The notes: generated by a model not told the origin, from the letters alone. A DNA stretch of 64,000 bases from Gemmatimonas phototrophica (GCF_000695095.2 NZ_CP011454.1:3968001-4032000); one strand, 5' to 3'. Positions 52,130 through 62,003 are shown, counted from the first letter of the stretch. Made by a program: numbers and translations.

Positions 52130-53083
52130 TTAACGCCATACGTCGCGCAACAGCTCCGGCATCGCGTGGAGATGATCCACGTGGTCCGGTGCGCTGTTGC
52201 CGGCGTATCCCCGTACGACAAACGTGCCTCGGCGGGCCTCGCTGAGCTGCTGCATGCCACGCGGCCCCCACTTGAGGACCGGTTTTCGCAGCACACCGGT
52301 TTCGCGCAGAAGCCAATCCGCCGTTTCTGTCGTGCTGGCGTACGTGCCGGGGAAGATTTCCGAGTGGGAGATCAACATCCTGGCGTCGCCCGCGGCAGCG
52401 CGCCGGGCGTACGCCGTGAGCGCCACCAGATTGGCGCTATCCAATGCTCCGCCGTTGGCGAGCGTGGTACCCTCGGGCACGTACGACGTGTGCATGCCGT
52501 CCAGCAACAGCACCGCCGAGACCTGTGCGGCCAGCGCCGGCGTGCGCAGAATGCGTCGAATGGCGCCGTGCCCCGCCGAGAATCCCGACAGGGTGATGCG
52601 ACGCCATTGCACCGGCTTTCCACGCTGCTGTGCCGCCGCCTGTGCGGCGCTGCTCAAGAGCTGTGCAAAGGCATCGGCCGCGGTAAACGTCCGGTCGTAC
52701 ACCGCGGAGCCACTGCCGAGATTGAGCACGAGCGCCGCCGTGCGGTTTCGTGTGGCCACGGCCTGGTGTACCAGCCATGGCGCGCCATGAAAGTGCACCA
52801 CCAGATCGAGCGTGGCTGCCTCATCGCGGGGCAGGTACAGAGCGGCAGGAGACGCCGCCGCCCACAGGACCCGCACCGTATCTCCCGGAAGCGCCGCAGG
52901 GCTCAACCGTTCATGTCGGCGCGTAGACTCAGCCATCGGTGACGCCTGCTGTGGCGCCATAGGCGGCGCCACGGGCGGCGTTTGTGCCCCGAGGGAGGAA
53001 GCCATGGCAACCGCCAGCAGGACGCAGGCGGGGCAGCCCACCCGAATGGGACGAACGAGTCGTCTGACTAGCGCGGAGTACAT
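52130..53083 (-). CDS. secreted alpha/beta hydrolase
   Basis: 317 residues. Signal peptide ACVLLAVAMASSLGAQ. Alpha/beta hydrolase motifs: DLVVHFHGAPWLVH (oxyanion HG), the nucleophile elbow ITLSGFSAGHGAIRRIL (GxSxG with S), VLLLDGMHTSYVP and the C-terminal SAPDHVDHLHAMPELL (histidine). The Asp of the triad is probably in the LLLDG strand or nearby. Substrate unknown; it is exported. It is convergent with the barrel gene (16 bp apart) and divergent from the plug-domain gene with only 36 bp between starts. Confidence 0.82.
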   Translation of the reverse strand: MYSALVRRLVRPIRVGCPACVLLAVAMASSLGAQTPPVAPPMAPQQASPMAESTRRHERLSPAALPGDTVRVLWAAASPAALYLPRDEAATLDLVVHFHGAPWLVHQAVATRNRTAALVLNLGSGSAVYDRTFTAADAFAQLLSSAAQAAAQQRGKPVQWRRITLSGFSAGHGAIRRILRTPALAAQVSAVLLLDGMHTSYVPEGTTLANGGALDSANLVALTAYARRAAAGDARMLISHSEIFPGTYASTTETADWLLRETGVLRKPVLKWGPRGMQQLSEARRGTFVVRGYAGNSAPDHVDHLHAMPELLRDVWR

Positions 53084-53119
53084 GGCGTGGTAGCTTGGAG
53101 AGAATCTTCGCCGAGAGCA

Positions 53120-54541
53120 ATGTCTATGCGTGCATCAAGCTATTCCGCCCTCCTGGCAGCCCTGTTGCCGCTTTCCGTGGCACCATCTGCGGTAATGGCT
53201 CAGCCAGTCGCGCCGTTCTCGACGGCGGCGGCGGAGCGCCCGAGCGCCCAAGGCATGCGCATCTCCGGCATGGTACACGACAGCACCACCGGCTTTCCAT
53301 TGGTTCGCGCGGTGGTCCAGCTGGTGGACAACGCGGGCAGGACGGGCGGTCGCATGACCGTAACCGATGCGGACGGACGGTACTCGTTCAGCGATGTCCC
53401 CGCCGGTCGCTATCTGCTGGGGTTCCACCACCCAGTGCTCGACTCGCTGGGACTCGACCCGCTGGCGCGCGGTCTCGATGTGTCGCGTGACCTGTCAGAT
53501 GTCTTGCTCAGCGTACCGTCGGCTGTGCGAATCCGCGAAGGCGTGTGTGGTGCACCAGCACCAGGAAATCCTGGCACGCTGATCATGGGGTTTGTGCGCG
53601 ATGCCGAAACGCGTGCCCCGTTGGCGAATGCCACCGTGGCCGTGGAATGGCTGGAGTATGAGTTGGGCGGGCGGCGGATGGTGCCGCGCATTGCCCGCCG
53701 GGTCACCGCGACGGGGGCGAATGGCTGGTATGGCGTGTGCAACATCCCGAGCGACGGATTTGTCCAACTGGCGGCGCGCGCCGGTGAAGACAGCACAGCG
53801 TTGGTGGAAATTCCGATCGTGTCGGATGCGCTGTTGCGGCGCGAACTGTTTGTAGGACGTGCCGCCACCATGCCCATCACGGGAACGGTCCTGCGCGAAG
53901 GGAGTGGCCGACCGCTGGAGAACGCCACAGTGAGTGTGGTGCATGGGCCAACCACCCGCACCAACGCGAAGGGAGAGTTCGTCATCCCCGATGCGCCGGC
54001 GGGCACCCGCCTCCTCGAGGTGCGCGCCGTTGGATATTATCCGCAGCGCACGCCGCTCGATGTGGTGGAGAACGCACCAGCGGTTCTCGCCGAGATGCGC
54101 ACGTTCAAGTCGGTGCTCGACACCGTCAAGGTGCTGGCCAACTACGAGCGCTACAGCACCCTGCAGGAAATGAAACAGCGCGCGCAGTCCGGTATTGGGC
54201 GCTTCTTTTCAGCCGAAACGATTGCGCGTCGGAATATCGTGGTGGTGTCGGAACTCATGTGGACGGTGCCCGGGGTGTATGTGGAGCGTGCCGGTGGTCC
54301 GGAGCAGGAGCTGTCCATGCGCGGATTGTTTTCACCGCGCTGTACTCCGTCCGTTTTCCTCAACGCGTTCCCGGTGCAGCTGGCCTTCAACGGCATCGCC
54401 CCCTTCTCCATTGGCGACATCGACGCGATGGTACGTCCGTCGGACCTGATGGGCGTGGAGATCTATGCCGCCGGACAAGTGCCGCCTGTTTTTGGCGCTG
54501 GCATGACGGGGTGCGGTGTCATCGCCTTCTGGACGAAGTAG
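53120..54541 (+). CDS. barrel-less TonB-plug protein with carboxypeptidase regulatory-like domains
   Basis: 473 residues. Signal peptide LLPLSVAPSAVMAQ. Three carboxypeptidase regulatory-like domains follow (about 55-140, 160-230, 255-330; for example TVTDADGRYSFSDVPAGRYL and RTNAKGEFVIPDAPAGTRLL). The last 100 residues are a plug-like domain (FSAETIARRNIVVVSELM, YVERAGGPEQELSMRG, SVFLNAFPVQLAFNG, VEIYAAGQVPPVFG) ending with the last plug strand. There is no transmembrane barrel. In Gemmatimonadota such short forms occur, and may act as a soluble or surface binding partner. ATG 53120 fits the signal peptide. Confidence 0.82.
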   Translation: MSMRASSYSALLAALLPLSVAPSAVMAQPVAPFSTAAAERPSAQGMRISGMVHDSTTGFPLVRAVVQLVDNAGRTGGRMTVTDADGRYSFSDVPAGRYLLGFHHPVLDSLGLDPLARGLDVSRDLSDVLLSVPSAVRIREGVCGAPAPGNPGTLIMGFVRDAETRAPLANATVAVEWLEYELGGRRMVPRIARRVTATGANGWYGVCNIPSDGFVQLAARAGEDSTALVEIPIVSDALLRRELFVGRAATMPITGTVLREGSGRPLENATVSVVHGPTTRTNAKGEFVIPDAPAGTRLLEVRAVGYYPQRTPLDVVENAPAVLAEMRTFKSVLDTVKVLANYERYSTLQEMKQRAQSGIGRFFSAETIARRNIVVVSELMWTVPGVYVERAGGPEQELSMRGLFSPRCTPSVFLNAFPVQLAFNGIAPFSIGDIDAMVRPSDLMGVEIYAAGQVPPVFGAGMTGCGVIAFWTK

Positions 54542-54550
54542 ACCGCGCGA

Positions 54551-56230
54551 GTGACGGATCGTCGCACGTTTCTGCGGAACGCCTCGGCGCTCCTGCCAGC
54601 GTTATGGGTGGCGCCGGCGTGCGTCCGGGGGCGCCTGACGCCGGCCGCGGAGTCCACTGCCGATCTGGTTATTGTTGGCGGAGGTCTTGGTGGCTGCGCC
54701 GCCGCACTGGCGGCCTTGCAGCGTGGCCTTCGCGTGATCATGACCGAGGAGACCGACTGGATTGGTGGCCAGCTCACACAGCAGGCGGTCCCCCCAGATG
54801 AGAACGCGTGGATTGAATCCATTGGCGGCACCCGGAGTTATCTCGCACTGCGGGACGCGATTCGGAGCTACTATCGCACGCAGACCCCACTGACGGCCGC
54901 CGCCCGCGCCAACCCGCGGCTCAACCCGGGGAACGGCTGGGTGTCGCGACTGTGTTGCGAGCCACGAGTCTCGCTGGGCGTATTGGAAGCGCAGTTCGCG
55001 CCCTATGTGGCATCGGGACAGCTCCGCCTTTTGCTTCAGCATGTGGCGCGTCAGGTGCAGGTGCAGGGTGATCGCATCCTTGGTGTGGAAGTGCGTTCAC
55101 TGCTCGACGGAGAGCGTCGGTGGCTCACCGCCCCCTTCTACGCCGACGCCACGGAGCTGGGGGACCTGCTCCCCATGAGTGGCACGGAGTACGTGACTGG
55201 CGCGGAATCGCGGGCGATGACCGGCGAACCCCATGCCAAGGACGTGGCGGAGCCCGATAACGTGCAGGCCTTCACCGTGTGTTTTGCCATGGAGCATCGC
55301 GATGGTGAGGACCACGTGGGAGATCGCCCGGCGGCGTACGAGACATGGCGCAACACCATGGTGCAGGTGCCAGGTAGTGATACGCCAACCCGCTTGCTCA
55401 GCTTTGATGATCCGGGGTCGGCACGACTGGGCTTCAATCCCGTAGCACGTACCGGTTATTGGTCATACCGGCGGATCATTGACCGCACGCAGTTTGTTCC
55501 GGGAACGCACGCGAGCGATGTAACCATCGTGAACTGGGGGCAGAACGATTATTCCTTTGGCTCACTGATTGACGTGTCACCCCAGGAAGCAGCACAGCAT
55601 GTGTCGCGCGCCAAAGAGCTGGGCGTCTCCCTGCTCTACTGGTTGCAAACGGAATGCCCGCGTCCCGACGGCGGCGCGGGCTGGCGTGGTTTGCGGCTGC
55701 GACATGATGTCATGGGGACGACCGACGGCTTCGCCAAGTACCCGTACATTCGGGAGAGCCGGCGGATCCGCGCGCGCTTCACCGTATGCGAGCAGCATGT
55801 GACCCTCGACGCGCGGCTTCGCGAGACCGGTGCCTCCCGCGAGGCCGTGACCGCGGCACCATTTGCCGACAGCGTTGGCATTGGGCACTACAGCATGGAT
55901 CTGCATCTGACCACCCGCGGTGATCGCGGGCAGTACGGGGCAACGCTGCCGTTTCAGATTCCGCTGGGCGCCCTGCTTCCCGAGCGCATGGAGAATGTGC
56001 TCCCGGTATGCAAGAACATTGGGGTGACACACCTGACCAACGGCTGCTACCGGCTGCATCCGATTGAGTGGAACATTGGCGAAAGCGCCGGTCATCTGGT
56101 GGCGTACTGTCTGGCGCAGCGTACCACCCCACATGCCGTGCATGCGCAGGCCGCGCACATCGAAGCGTTGCAGCGCCAACTCATCACGGCCGGTGTGCCG
56201 TTGGCCTGGCCACATCCGCTCCCGAAGTAA
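54551..56230 (+). CDS. Tat-exported FAD-dependent oxidoreductase (FAD_oxidored family)
   Basis: 559 residues starting with GTG 54551. Twin-arginine signal DRRTFLRNASALLPALW. FAD motif DLVIVGGGLGGCAAALAALQ, then EETDWIGGQLTQQAVPPDE, and later TRLLSFDDPGSAR, FKNPYIRESRRIRARF-like segment YPYIRESRRIRARF, and C-terminal PERMENVLPVCKNIGVTHL followed by GCYRLHPIEWNIGESAGHLV. This is the pattern of the FAD-dependent oxidoreductases of PF12831, whose substrates are mostly unknown. It lies 9 bp after the plug-domain gene, so likely one operon. Exported as a folded flavoprotein. Confidence 0.88.
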   Translation: MTDRRTFLRNASALLPALWVAPACVRGRLTPAAESTADLVIVGGGLGGCAAALAALQRGLRVIMTEETDWIGGQLTQQAVPPDENAWIESIGGTRSYLALRDAIRSYYRTQTPLTAAARANPRLNPGNGWVSRLCCEPRVSLGVLEAQFAPYVASGQLRLLLQHVARQVQVQGDRILGVEVRSLLDGERRWLTAPFYADATELGDLLPMSGTEYVTGAESRAMTGEPHAKDVAEPDNVQAFTVCFAMEHRDGEDHVGDRPAAYETWRNTMVQVPGSDTPTRLLSFDDPGSARLGFNPVARTGYWSYRRIIDRTQFVPGTHASDVTIVNWGQNDYSFGSLIDVSPQEAAQHVSRAKELGVSLLYWLQTECPRPDGGAGWRGLRLRHDVMGTTDGFAKYPYIRESRRIRARFTVCEQHVTLDARLRETGASREAVTAAPFADSVGIGHYSMDLHLTTRGDRGQYGATLPFQIPLGALLPERMENVLPVCKNIGVTHLTNGCYRLHPIEWNIGESAGHLVAYCLAQRTTPHAVHAQAAHIEALQRQLITAGVPLAWPHPLPK

Positions 56231-56248
56231 GTCGGCGCGACTCCCGGG

Positions 56249-56743
56249 TTACCGGCGCAGTGCGCGGGCCATCAGCACGATCTGCCCGGCGTGATACACG
56301 TTATGCTGCACGACCCCATTGAGCATCACGATATACGTGACACCGGTACCCAGGGGCGCATCGTGCATCGCGCCCTGCCCTACATAATCCGAGAGTCTGG
56401 CGGCGGGAAACACCGAGAGGTCGGCATCGAGGGCAGTGGCCGTATGGGCAACGAGTTCGCGAACCGCGTTCCATTCCTCCGCTGTTGCCGTTGTTCCCTC
56501 CGGCCAATCGCCCCGCGTCGGCATCCCCGGTTCGGCGCCCGTGAGACGACGCTGTACTTCCTCCATCCAGGCCACCGCGTGCAGCGCGATATCGCGGATG
56601 CTATGCGCCCCGGGAATCGCAACCGCCGACGCATCGTGCGGACCAATCTCTGCGAGTGCCTCCAGCAGCGACGGGCCATGCCACGCGCCGCCAAAGACCG
56701 AGCGCGACAACTCGCCACGCAGCCAGGAGATGTGATCGTACAT
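56249..56743 (-). CDS. DinB family protein
   Basis: 164 residues of the four-helix DinB/YfiT fold: LRGELSRSVFGGAWHGPSLL at the N-terminus, SIRDIALHAVAWMEEVQRRL in the middle with one metal histidine (ALHAVAW) and QHNVYHAGQIVLM at the end with two more. The family binds a divalent metal and includes thiol-dependent transferases. ATG 56743 is chosen; the longer in-frame reading overlaps the transporter gene. It lies 8 bp downstream of the CitMHS gene on the same strand. Confidence 0.92.
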   Translation of the reverse strand: MYDHISWLRGELSRSVFGGAWHGPSLLEALAEIGPHDASAVAIPGAHSIRDIALHAVAWMEEVQRRLTGAEPGMPTRGDWPEGTTATAEEWNAVRELVAHTATALDADLSVFPAARLSDYVGQGAMHDAPLGTGVTYIVMLNGVVQHNVYHAGQIVLMARALRR

Positions 56744-56751
56744 GGAGGTCC

Positions 56752-58071
56752 TCAGCGACGTCCGATGAGAGGGATGACCAGCAAGGCGAGGCCGGCGAGC
56801 AGGAGCACCAGCGTCGAGAGCAGCGCCCACTTGAGGGTAAAGCGCTGATGATCGTCAAAGTCCACACCCGCCAGGCCAACGAGGAGAAACGTGGACGGCA
56901 CCAGAGGGCTGAGGAGATGCACCGGTTGCCCCACGAGCGACGCACGAGCAATCTCGGCCGCCGTGATGCCGTAGGCCTCACCGGCCTTCGCCAGAATGGG
57001 CAACACGCCAAAGTAGAACGCGTCGTTGGAAATGAAGAACGTGAACGGAACGCTGAGCACGCCCGTGACGATGGCCAGATACGGACCAAGCGCGGGCGGC
57101 ACCAGCGCCACCACGCTGCTCGCCATCGCGTCCACCATTTTGGTGCCCGACAGGATGCCGGTGAAGATGCCCGCCGCAAAGATGAGCCCCACCACTGCCA
57201 GCACATTCCCCGCGTGGCGTGACAGCAGCGCTTTCTGCTGATCGATGCTGGGATAGTTCACCATGACCGCCACCGCAAAGCCCAGCATGAACAACACCGG
57301 CAGCGGCAGGAGCGCCCCGATCAAGGCGGCGAGCAACACGACGGTGAGCACCGCGTTGACCCACAAGCGGTCCGGCCGACGGTGCGCGGTGTCCTCATGG
57401 TACGTGGGGTTGGCCAACTCTTCCTGCAGTACTGCCTCACCCGCCACGGCGCTCGTCCCGGCCAGTCGGCGCCGCTCCGCCACTCCCAGTCGGTAGGCCG
57501 CAAACAGGACCCACGCCACACCGGCCGCCATCACGGGAACCATGGGAATGAACACGTCGCTCACGTCCACACTCAATGCACTGGCGGCGCGCGCGGTGGG
57601 TCCGCCCCAGGGCAGAATGTTCATGATCCCCGATGACAACATCGTCACGCAGGCCAGTATCAGCGGACGCATCCCAAGCGCGCGGTACAGCGGCAGCATG
57701 GCCGCCGTCGTAATCATGTAGGTGGTGGAGCCGTCACCGTCCAGCGACACCACCAGCGCCAGGACAGCCGTCCCCACCACGACCTTGACCGGGTCGCCGT
57801 GCACCAGCGACACCAGGCGCGACACAATGGGCGCAAACAGCCCCGCGTCAATCATGACGGCAAAGAACAGGATCGCGAACAGCAGCATCACCCCCGTGGG
57901 GGCGAGCTTCGTGATCCCCTGGATCATCATTTCACCCAGCGTAGACCCAAAGCCGGCGAGCAAGCCAATGGTGGTGGGGACCAGAATCAGTGCCGTCAGC
58001 GGTGAGAGCCGCTTGGTCATGATGAGGGTCATGAACACGATCACCATACCGTACGCCCAGAACGTCAGCAT
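56752..58071 (-). CDS. CitMHS family citrate-metal symporter
   Basis: 439 residues with about twelve transmembrane helices. Conserved segments: MTLIMTKRLSPLTALILVP, VSLDGDGSTTYMITTAAML, SGIMNILPWGGPTARAASAL, and TFFISNDAFYFGVLPIL with QPVHLLSPLVPSTFLLV. These match the CitMHS family, which imports citrate complexed to Mg2+ or Ca2+, driven by protons. It is the first gene of a two-gene operon with DinB. No dedicated two-component regulator is next to it on this strand; the sensing pair at 58212 is divergent across 140 bp. Confidence 0.93.
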   Translation of the reverse strand: MLTFWAYGMVIVFMTLIMTKRLSPLTALILVPTTIGLLAGFGSTLGEMMIQGITKLAPTGVMLLFAILFFAVMIDAGLFAPIVSRLVSLVHGDPVKVVVGTAVLALVVSLDGDGSTTYMITTAAMLPLYRALGMRPLILACVTMLSSGIMNILPWGGPTARAASALSVDVSDVFIPMVPVMAAGVAWVLFAAYRLGVAERRRLAGTSAVAGEAVLQEELANPTYHEDTAHRRPDRLWVNAVLTVVLLAALIGALLPLPVLFMLGFAVAVMVNYPSIDQQKALLSRHAGNVLAVVGLIFAAGIFTGILSGTKMVDAMASSVVALVPPALGPYLAIVTGVLSVPFTFFISNDAFYFGVLPILAKAGEAYGITAAEIARASLVGQPVHLLSPLVPSTFLLVGLAGVDFDDHQRFTLKWALLSTLVLLLAGLALLVIPLIGRR

Positions 58072-58177
58072 GGGACCCGCGCGGCGATTAGCATTCTCGT
58101 ATCTGGAATGAGTCGGAAGGACATAGCAGGAACATGCGCCGCTTCGCGTCTTTCTGCATCGCGGAGCAATGATCGCA

Positions 58178-58206
58178 TTGCCAACAATTCCTCCGCTCCC
58201 TATCGT
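58178..58206 (+). promoter_or_regulatory. leaderless promoter for the binding-protein/kinase operon
   Basis: TTGCCA (58178-58183), 17-nt spacer and TATCGT (58201-58206). Only five C residues separate the -10 from ATG 58212, and no Shine-Dalgarno exists, so transcription probably starts at the start codon. Confidence 0.6.
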
Positions 58207-58211
58207 CCCCC

Positions 58212-59369
58212 ATGCTTCTTGCTCGCCGACGTTTTTCCTGCCCGTTCATTCTGCTCGCCGCGGCATGCGTTGGCTGCGAGTCGCCGCGGGACCCAGAGCT
58301 GCGCATCGGCCTCATTGGCGTCTTTGAGGGAACGGCCCGCACCTCTTCAGGAATGCCTGCGCGTCTGGGGGCCCGGATGGCGGTGGAGGAACTCAATGCC
58401 ACCGGCGGCGTGGTGATTGGCGGGGTGAGTCATCGCATCACGTTGCTGGACCGGGAAACGGCGAATCGCCCGGATGCCGCTGCCGCCGCTGCGCGGGCGC
58501 TGATCAATCTGGACTCCGTCGACGTGCTGGTTGGCCCCCAGTTCAGCGGTCTCGCTCTTGCCGCGGGCGCGGTGGCTGAAGCGTCCCAGATTCCGCTGGT
58601 GGCGCCAATGGCCTCCAGCCCCGCCGTGACGGAGGGACGAAGCTACATCACGCGACTGGCGTTTCTCGACGCGGATCAGGGCAACGCGCTGGCCCGGTTC
58701 GCCTACGATTCGCTTGGGGTGCGACGCACCGGGGTGCTCTTCAATGCCGCCAGCCAGTACGGCCGGGGCATCATTGAGCTCTTTAGCCGAACCTTCACGG
58801 CGCTCGGCGGGCGCATGGTTGGGATTGAGACGTACAATGTGGATGATCCTGCCGACCAACGGGCGCAGATCATGCGCCTGCTGGCCGGAAACCCGGATGC
58901 CATTTTGCTCCCCAACTTTTCGGTGCGGGACTCCTCGCAGGTGCGCATTCTGCGCGGCGCCGGTTTCCGCGGACGACTGTTGGGCAGTGATGCCTGGGAC
59001 GCCATTGCGTTGCGTGGGCGGGAGCAGGTGAACGGCAGCATCATCGTAGGCAATTGGGATGGCCGCAGTGATCGCGATGGCGTCCGGATGTTCCGTGACC
59101 ATTGGGCGGCGTTGTATTTGGGAGAACGCCCGCGGGCCACCGGCGCCGCCACCTATGACGCCATCCGCCTGATTGCCCGGGCCGCTGAAAAGGCGCGCGC
59201 CAAGTCCGGGGTGTCGTTGGTGCGTGCGTTGCAAACCGGGGCGCCCTTCGACGGCGCCTTTGCGAGCTACCAGTTCAACGGCACCGGAAGCCCGATCCGC
59301 GGCGCCACGCTGCTCGAGATGAGTGGTGATTCACTGGTGTTTCGCGTGACGCTCGATCCGCGTCGTTGA
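58212..59369 (+). CDS. periplasmic binding protein (branched-chain amino-acid type), lipoprotein-like
   Basis: 385 residues. The N-terminus ends in ACVGCESP, a lipobox-like site. The two lobes follow the Leu/Ile/Val-binding family: LRIGLIGVFEGTARTSSGMP, LGARMAVEELNATGGV, VDVLVGPQFSGLALAAGAVA, QIPLVAPMASSPAVTEG and TGVLFNAASQYGRGIIELF. No transporter permease or ATPase genes are nearby; instead a hybrid histidine kinase follows, with its start overlapping the stop by one base (TGATG). It is therefore best read as an extracytoplasmic sensor for the kinase rather than a transport component. The ligand is unknown. Confidence 0.88.
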   Translation: MLLARRRFSCPFILLAAACVGCESPRDPELRIGLIGVFEGTARTSSGMPARLGARMAVEELNATGGVVIGGVSHRITLLDRETANRPDAAAAAARALINLDSVDVLVGPQFSGLALAAGAVAEASQIPLVAPMASSPAVTEGRSYITRLAFLDADQGNALARFAYDSLGVRRTGVLFNAASQYGRGIIELFSRTFTALGGRMVGIETYNVDDPADQRAQIMRLLAGNPDAILLPNFSVRDSSQVRILRGAGFRGRLLGSDAWDAIALRGREQVNGSIIVGNWDGRSDRDGVRMFRDHWAALYLGERPRATGAATYDAIRLIARAAEKARAKSGVSLVRALQTGAPFDGAFASYQFNGTGSPIRGATLLEMSGDSLVFRVTLDPRR

Positions 59370-61996
59370 TGCCGGGCACGCGAAATGGGAGTTTGACCGC
59401 CAGACTGTCAGCGGCTGTCTTTGCGGTCAGCTTCGGCATTGCGGCATTGGGCGGGTGGGCGTCATACCGCACGGCGTCGGCCGCATTACGGGAGCGCGTC
59501 AGTCGACAACTGGAGACCGATGCCACCGAGGAGGCCCAAAGTGCCGCGCAGTGGCTTGCACAGCAGCAGTCACTGATGCAGTTGGAGGCGGCGCGGTGGT
59601 CCGAGAGCGACACCCCGCTCCCCACGGACATTGACCGCAACGCGTTTCGCCCCGCGCTGGCTCCTGTTCTGGATGTTGAGGAAGTCCAACAGATCCTCGT
59701 CCCGGGAGGACTCGTCGTTCGCTCCACCGATAGTACATCGTTGGGGCGCTATGCCGTGGAGGAAGAGTTCTATCTGGAAGGACGCCGAGGCACGTACATC
59801 CAGAAGATCTACCTGAGTGCCACGACCGGTCGGCCGCGACTCACCATTGCGGCCCCGATCCGGCGAAACGGCACCACGGTTGGACTCCTGGCGGGCCATC
59901 TCGATCTCACGCGCATGGAAGCGGTCGTGCGGCACCCGGTCAGTCTGTCGCTCCCCACCGATGCGTATCTGGTCAATCGGTTTGCCGAATTTGTATCGGC
60001 CCAACGATTCGGCCGAGATGGGGTGAGCCGCGGTGTGCATAGTCTGGCAATCGACCTCGCGCTCAAGGGCGGCACCGGCACGGGCATCTACGACGACTAC
60101 GCCGGCCGCGCCGTACTGGGGGCATGGCGCTGGATTCCTGAACTGGAACTCGCGCTGGTCGTGGAGACGCCGCTGGCGGCGGCCTTGGCGCCAGCGCGGA
60201 AACTCCTCACCGAAACGCTGTTGTTGGGGCTCGTGGCCACGGCGTTGCTCGCGCTTGGCGTCACCGCCATCACGCGTCGATTTACGGCGCCGGTACTCAG
60301 CGTTGCCAATGCGGCGTCGAAAGTGGCCGCCGGGAACTTTGGTGTGCGTACGCCAGTCACGGGTGACGATGAGGTGGGACAACTCGCCGACGCCTTCAAC
60401 GTCATGACGGAACAACTGGATTCATTGTACGGTCGCCTGGAGTCGCAGGTACAAGCCACACAGACCGCATTGGTGGAAGCGCAGAGCAGTCGTGCGTTGC
60501 TGCAAGACCTCGTGAACAACACGGCAACGCTCGTACTGGTGGTGGGATTGGATGATCGCATCCTGCTGGCCAATGCGCGTGTCGCGTTGCTGACGGGTGT
60601 GCCGGCCGGGGCCGCGTCGGAGCGGATGTTGCCTGACCTGTTCGGCGAGTCCACGTCTCTCATTGCGTCGCTGCTTGCACGTTCACGGGCAATGGATGGC
60701 GTGGTGGAACAGGAAGTGGAGCTGGAGTTGCTGGGTGGCACCCACGGCTGGCAGATGGTCGCGTTCCCCTTGCTCCGCGACGACGGTACTACCTACGCCA
60801 CAGGGCTTATTGGCACAGACCTCACAGAGCGGGCCCGCGCGGAAGCCGAGCGACGCGCCCGGGATGCCTCGGTGCAACAGGCCCAGAAGTTGGAGAGTCT
60901 GGGCATCATGGCCGGCGGTATTGCCCACGACTTCAACAACATTCTCGGGGCGATCATCGGCAACGCCGATCTGGCACGCGAGACGGTGGCCGATGAGTCG
61001 GAGACGGCGCAGGCGCTCGATCGCATCACGGTGTCCAGTCGGCGGGCGTCCGAACTCACCCGCCAGATGCTGGCGTACGCAGGCCGGGCCAGCTTGCGAC
61101 GGGAAGTCGTCGATGCGCGAGAGATCATCAGGGATATTCTGCCCATGGTGCAGGCGTCGCACTCCAAGAAAGTGGAGCTGGATGTAGCGGCCATGCCCGA
61201 CGCGCTCTGGGTGGAGCTCGATCCGGCGCAGTTGTCTCAAGTGTTCCTCAACCTGCTCACCAACGCCGTCGAGGCCATCGGTGATCATCCGGGGCGTGTA
61301 TCGGTACGCGCCGCAGCCTGCGAAGCGCCCGAGGCGCAGAACCTGGACACGACGGCGCCCCATGGATGGTGGCAGCTGAGTGTGGAAGACACCGGAACTG
61401 GAATTCCCGACGTCGTGCGCGCGCGGATCTTCGATCCGTTCTTCACCACCAAGTCATCGGGGCGCGGACTGGGGCTCAGCGCGGTACGCGGCATTATCGG
61501 TACGCTCGACGGCGTCCTGGCCTTGGCCCATACCGGCGCCGACGGCACCCGCTTCGACATTTTTCTGCGCCAGGCCGCGGCGCCCGCGACGGCGGAAGGC
61601 CGTCACTCGGCCCCCCCGCGTACTGCACTGTCCGGCACCCTGCTGGTGGTGGATGACGAAGCGCCCATTCGCGAGGTGGCCGCTCGGGTAGCCCGACGCA
61701 TGGGGCTCAGTGTGGTGGAGGCAGAGAATGGGGCGCAGGGGCTGGAGCAGTTCCGTCGCCATGCGGCCAAGGTGTCTGTCGTGTTGCTCGACCTCACCAT
61801 GCCGGGCATGGGCGGCGCGGAGGTCCTGGCCACACTGCGCACCTCGCATCCGACATTGCCCGTCATCATTGTCAGTGGTTACGATCGGGATGACGCGCTG
61901 ACGCAGATTAGCGATGATCCCGCAACCCGTTTCCTCGCCAAACCGTTTGGCGTTGGCACGCTGCGGGATCAGATCATTGAAATGATGCAACGGTAG
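59369..61996 (+). CDS. hybrid histidine kinase with dCache-like sensor, HAMP, PAS and receiver
   Basis: 875 residues. One membrane helix (about 10-30) is followed by a large periplasmic dCache-like sensor (35-265), a second helix, HAMP (about 285-345; APVLSVANAASKVAAGNFG), PAS (about 385-490), HisKA (about 515-580; GGIAHDFNNILGAIIGNADLA), an HATPase with intact N-box (NLLTNAVEAI), G1 (EDTGTGIP) and G2 (GRGLGLSAV), and a C-terminal receiver (VVDDEAPIREV, LLDLTMPGMGG, LAKPF). ATG 59369 is chosen over TTG 59366. It pairs with the binding protein gene, and no separate output regulator is seen downstream. Confidence 0.92.
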   Translation: MPGTRNGSLTARLSAAVFAVSFGIAALGGWASYRTASAALRERVSRQLETDATEEAQSAAQWLAQQQSLMQLEAARWSESDTPLPTDIDRNAFRPALAPVLDVEEVQQILVPGGLVVRSTDSTSLGRYAVEEEFYLEGRRGTYIQKIYLSATTGRPRLTIAAPIRRNGTTVGLLAGHLDLTRMEAVVRHPVSLSLPTDAYLVNRFAEFVSAQRFGRDGVSRGVHSLAIDLALKGGTGTGIYDDYAGRAVLGAWRWIPELELALVVETPLAAALAPARKLLTETLLLGLVATALLALGVTAITRRFTAPVLSVANAASKVAAGNFGVRTPVTGDDEVGQLADAFNVMTEQLDSLYGRLESQVQATQTALVEAQSSRALLQDLVNNTATLVLVVGLDDRILLANARVALLTGVPAGAASERMLPDLFGESTSLIASLLARSRAMDGVVEQEVELELLGGTHGWQMVAFPLLRDDGTTYATGLIGTDLTERARAEAERRARDASVQQAQKLESLGIMAGGIAHDFNNILGAIIGNADLARETVADESETAQALDRITVSSRRASELTRQMLAYAGRASLRREVVDAREIIRDILPMVQASHSKKVELDVAAMPDALWVELDPAQLSQVFLNLLTNAVEAIGDHPGRVSVRAAACEAPEAQNLDTTAPHGWWQLSVEDTGTGIPDVVRARIFDPFFTTKSSGRGLGLSAVRGIIGTLDGVLALAHTGADGTRFDIFLRQAAAPATAEGRHSAPPRTALSGTLLVVDDEAPIREVAARVARRMGLSVVEAENGAQGLEQFRRHAAKVSVVLLDLTMPGMGGAEVLATLRTSHPTLPVIIVSGYDRDDALTQISDDPATRFLAKPFGVGTLRDQIIEMMQR

Positions 61997-62003
61997 CGGC
62001 AGA

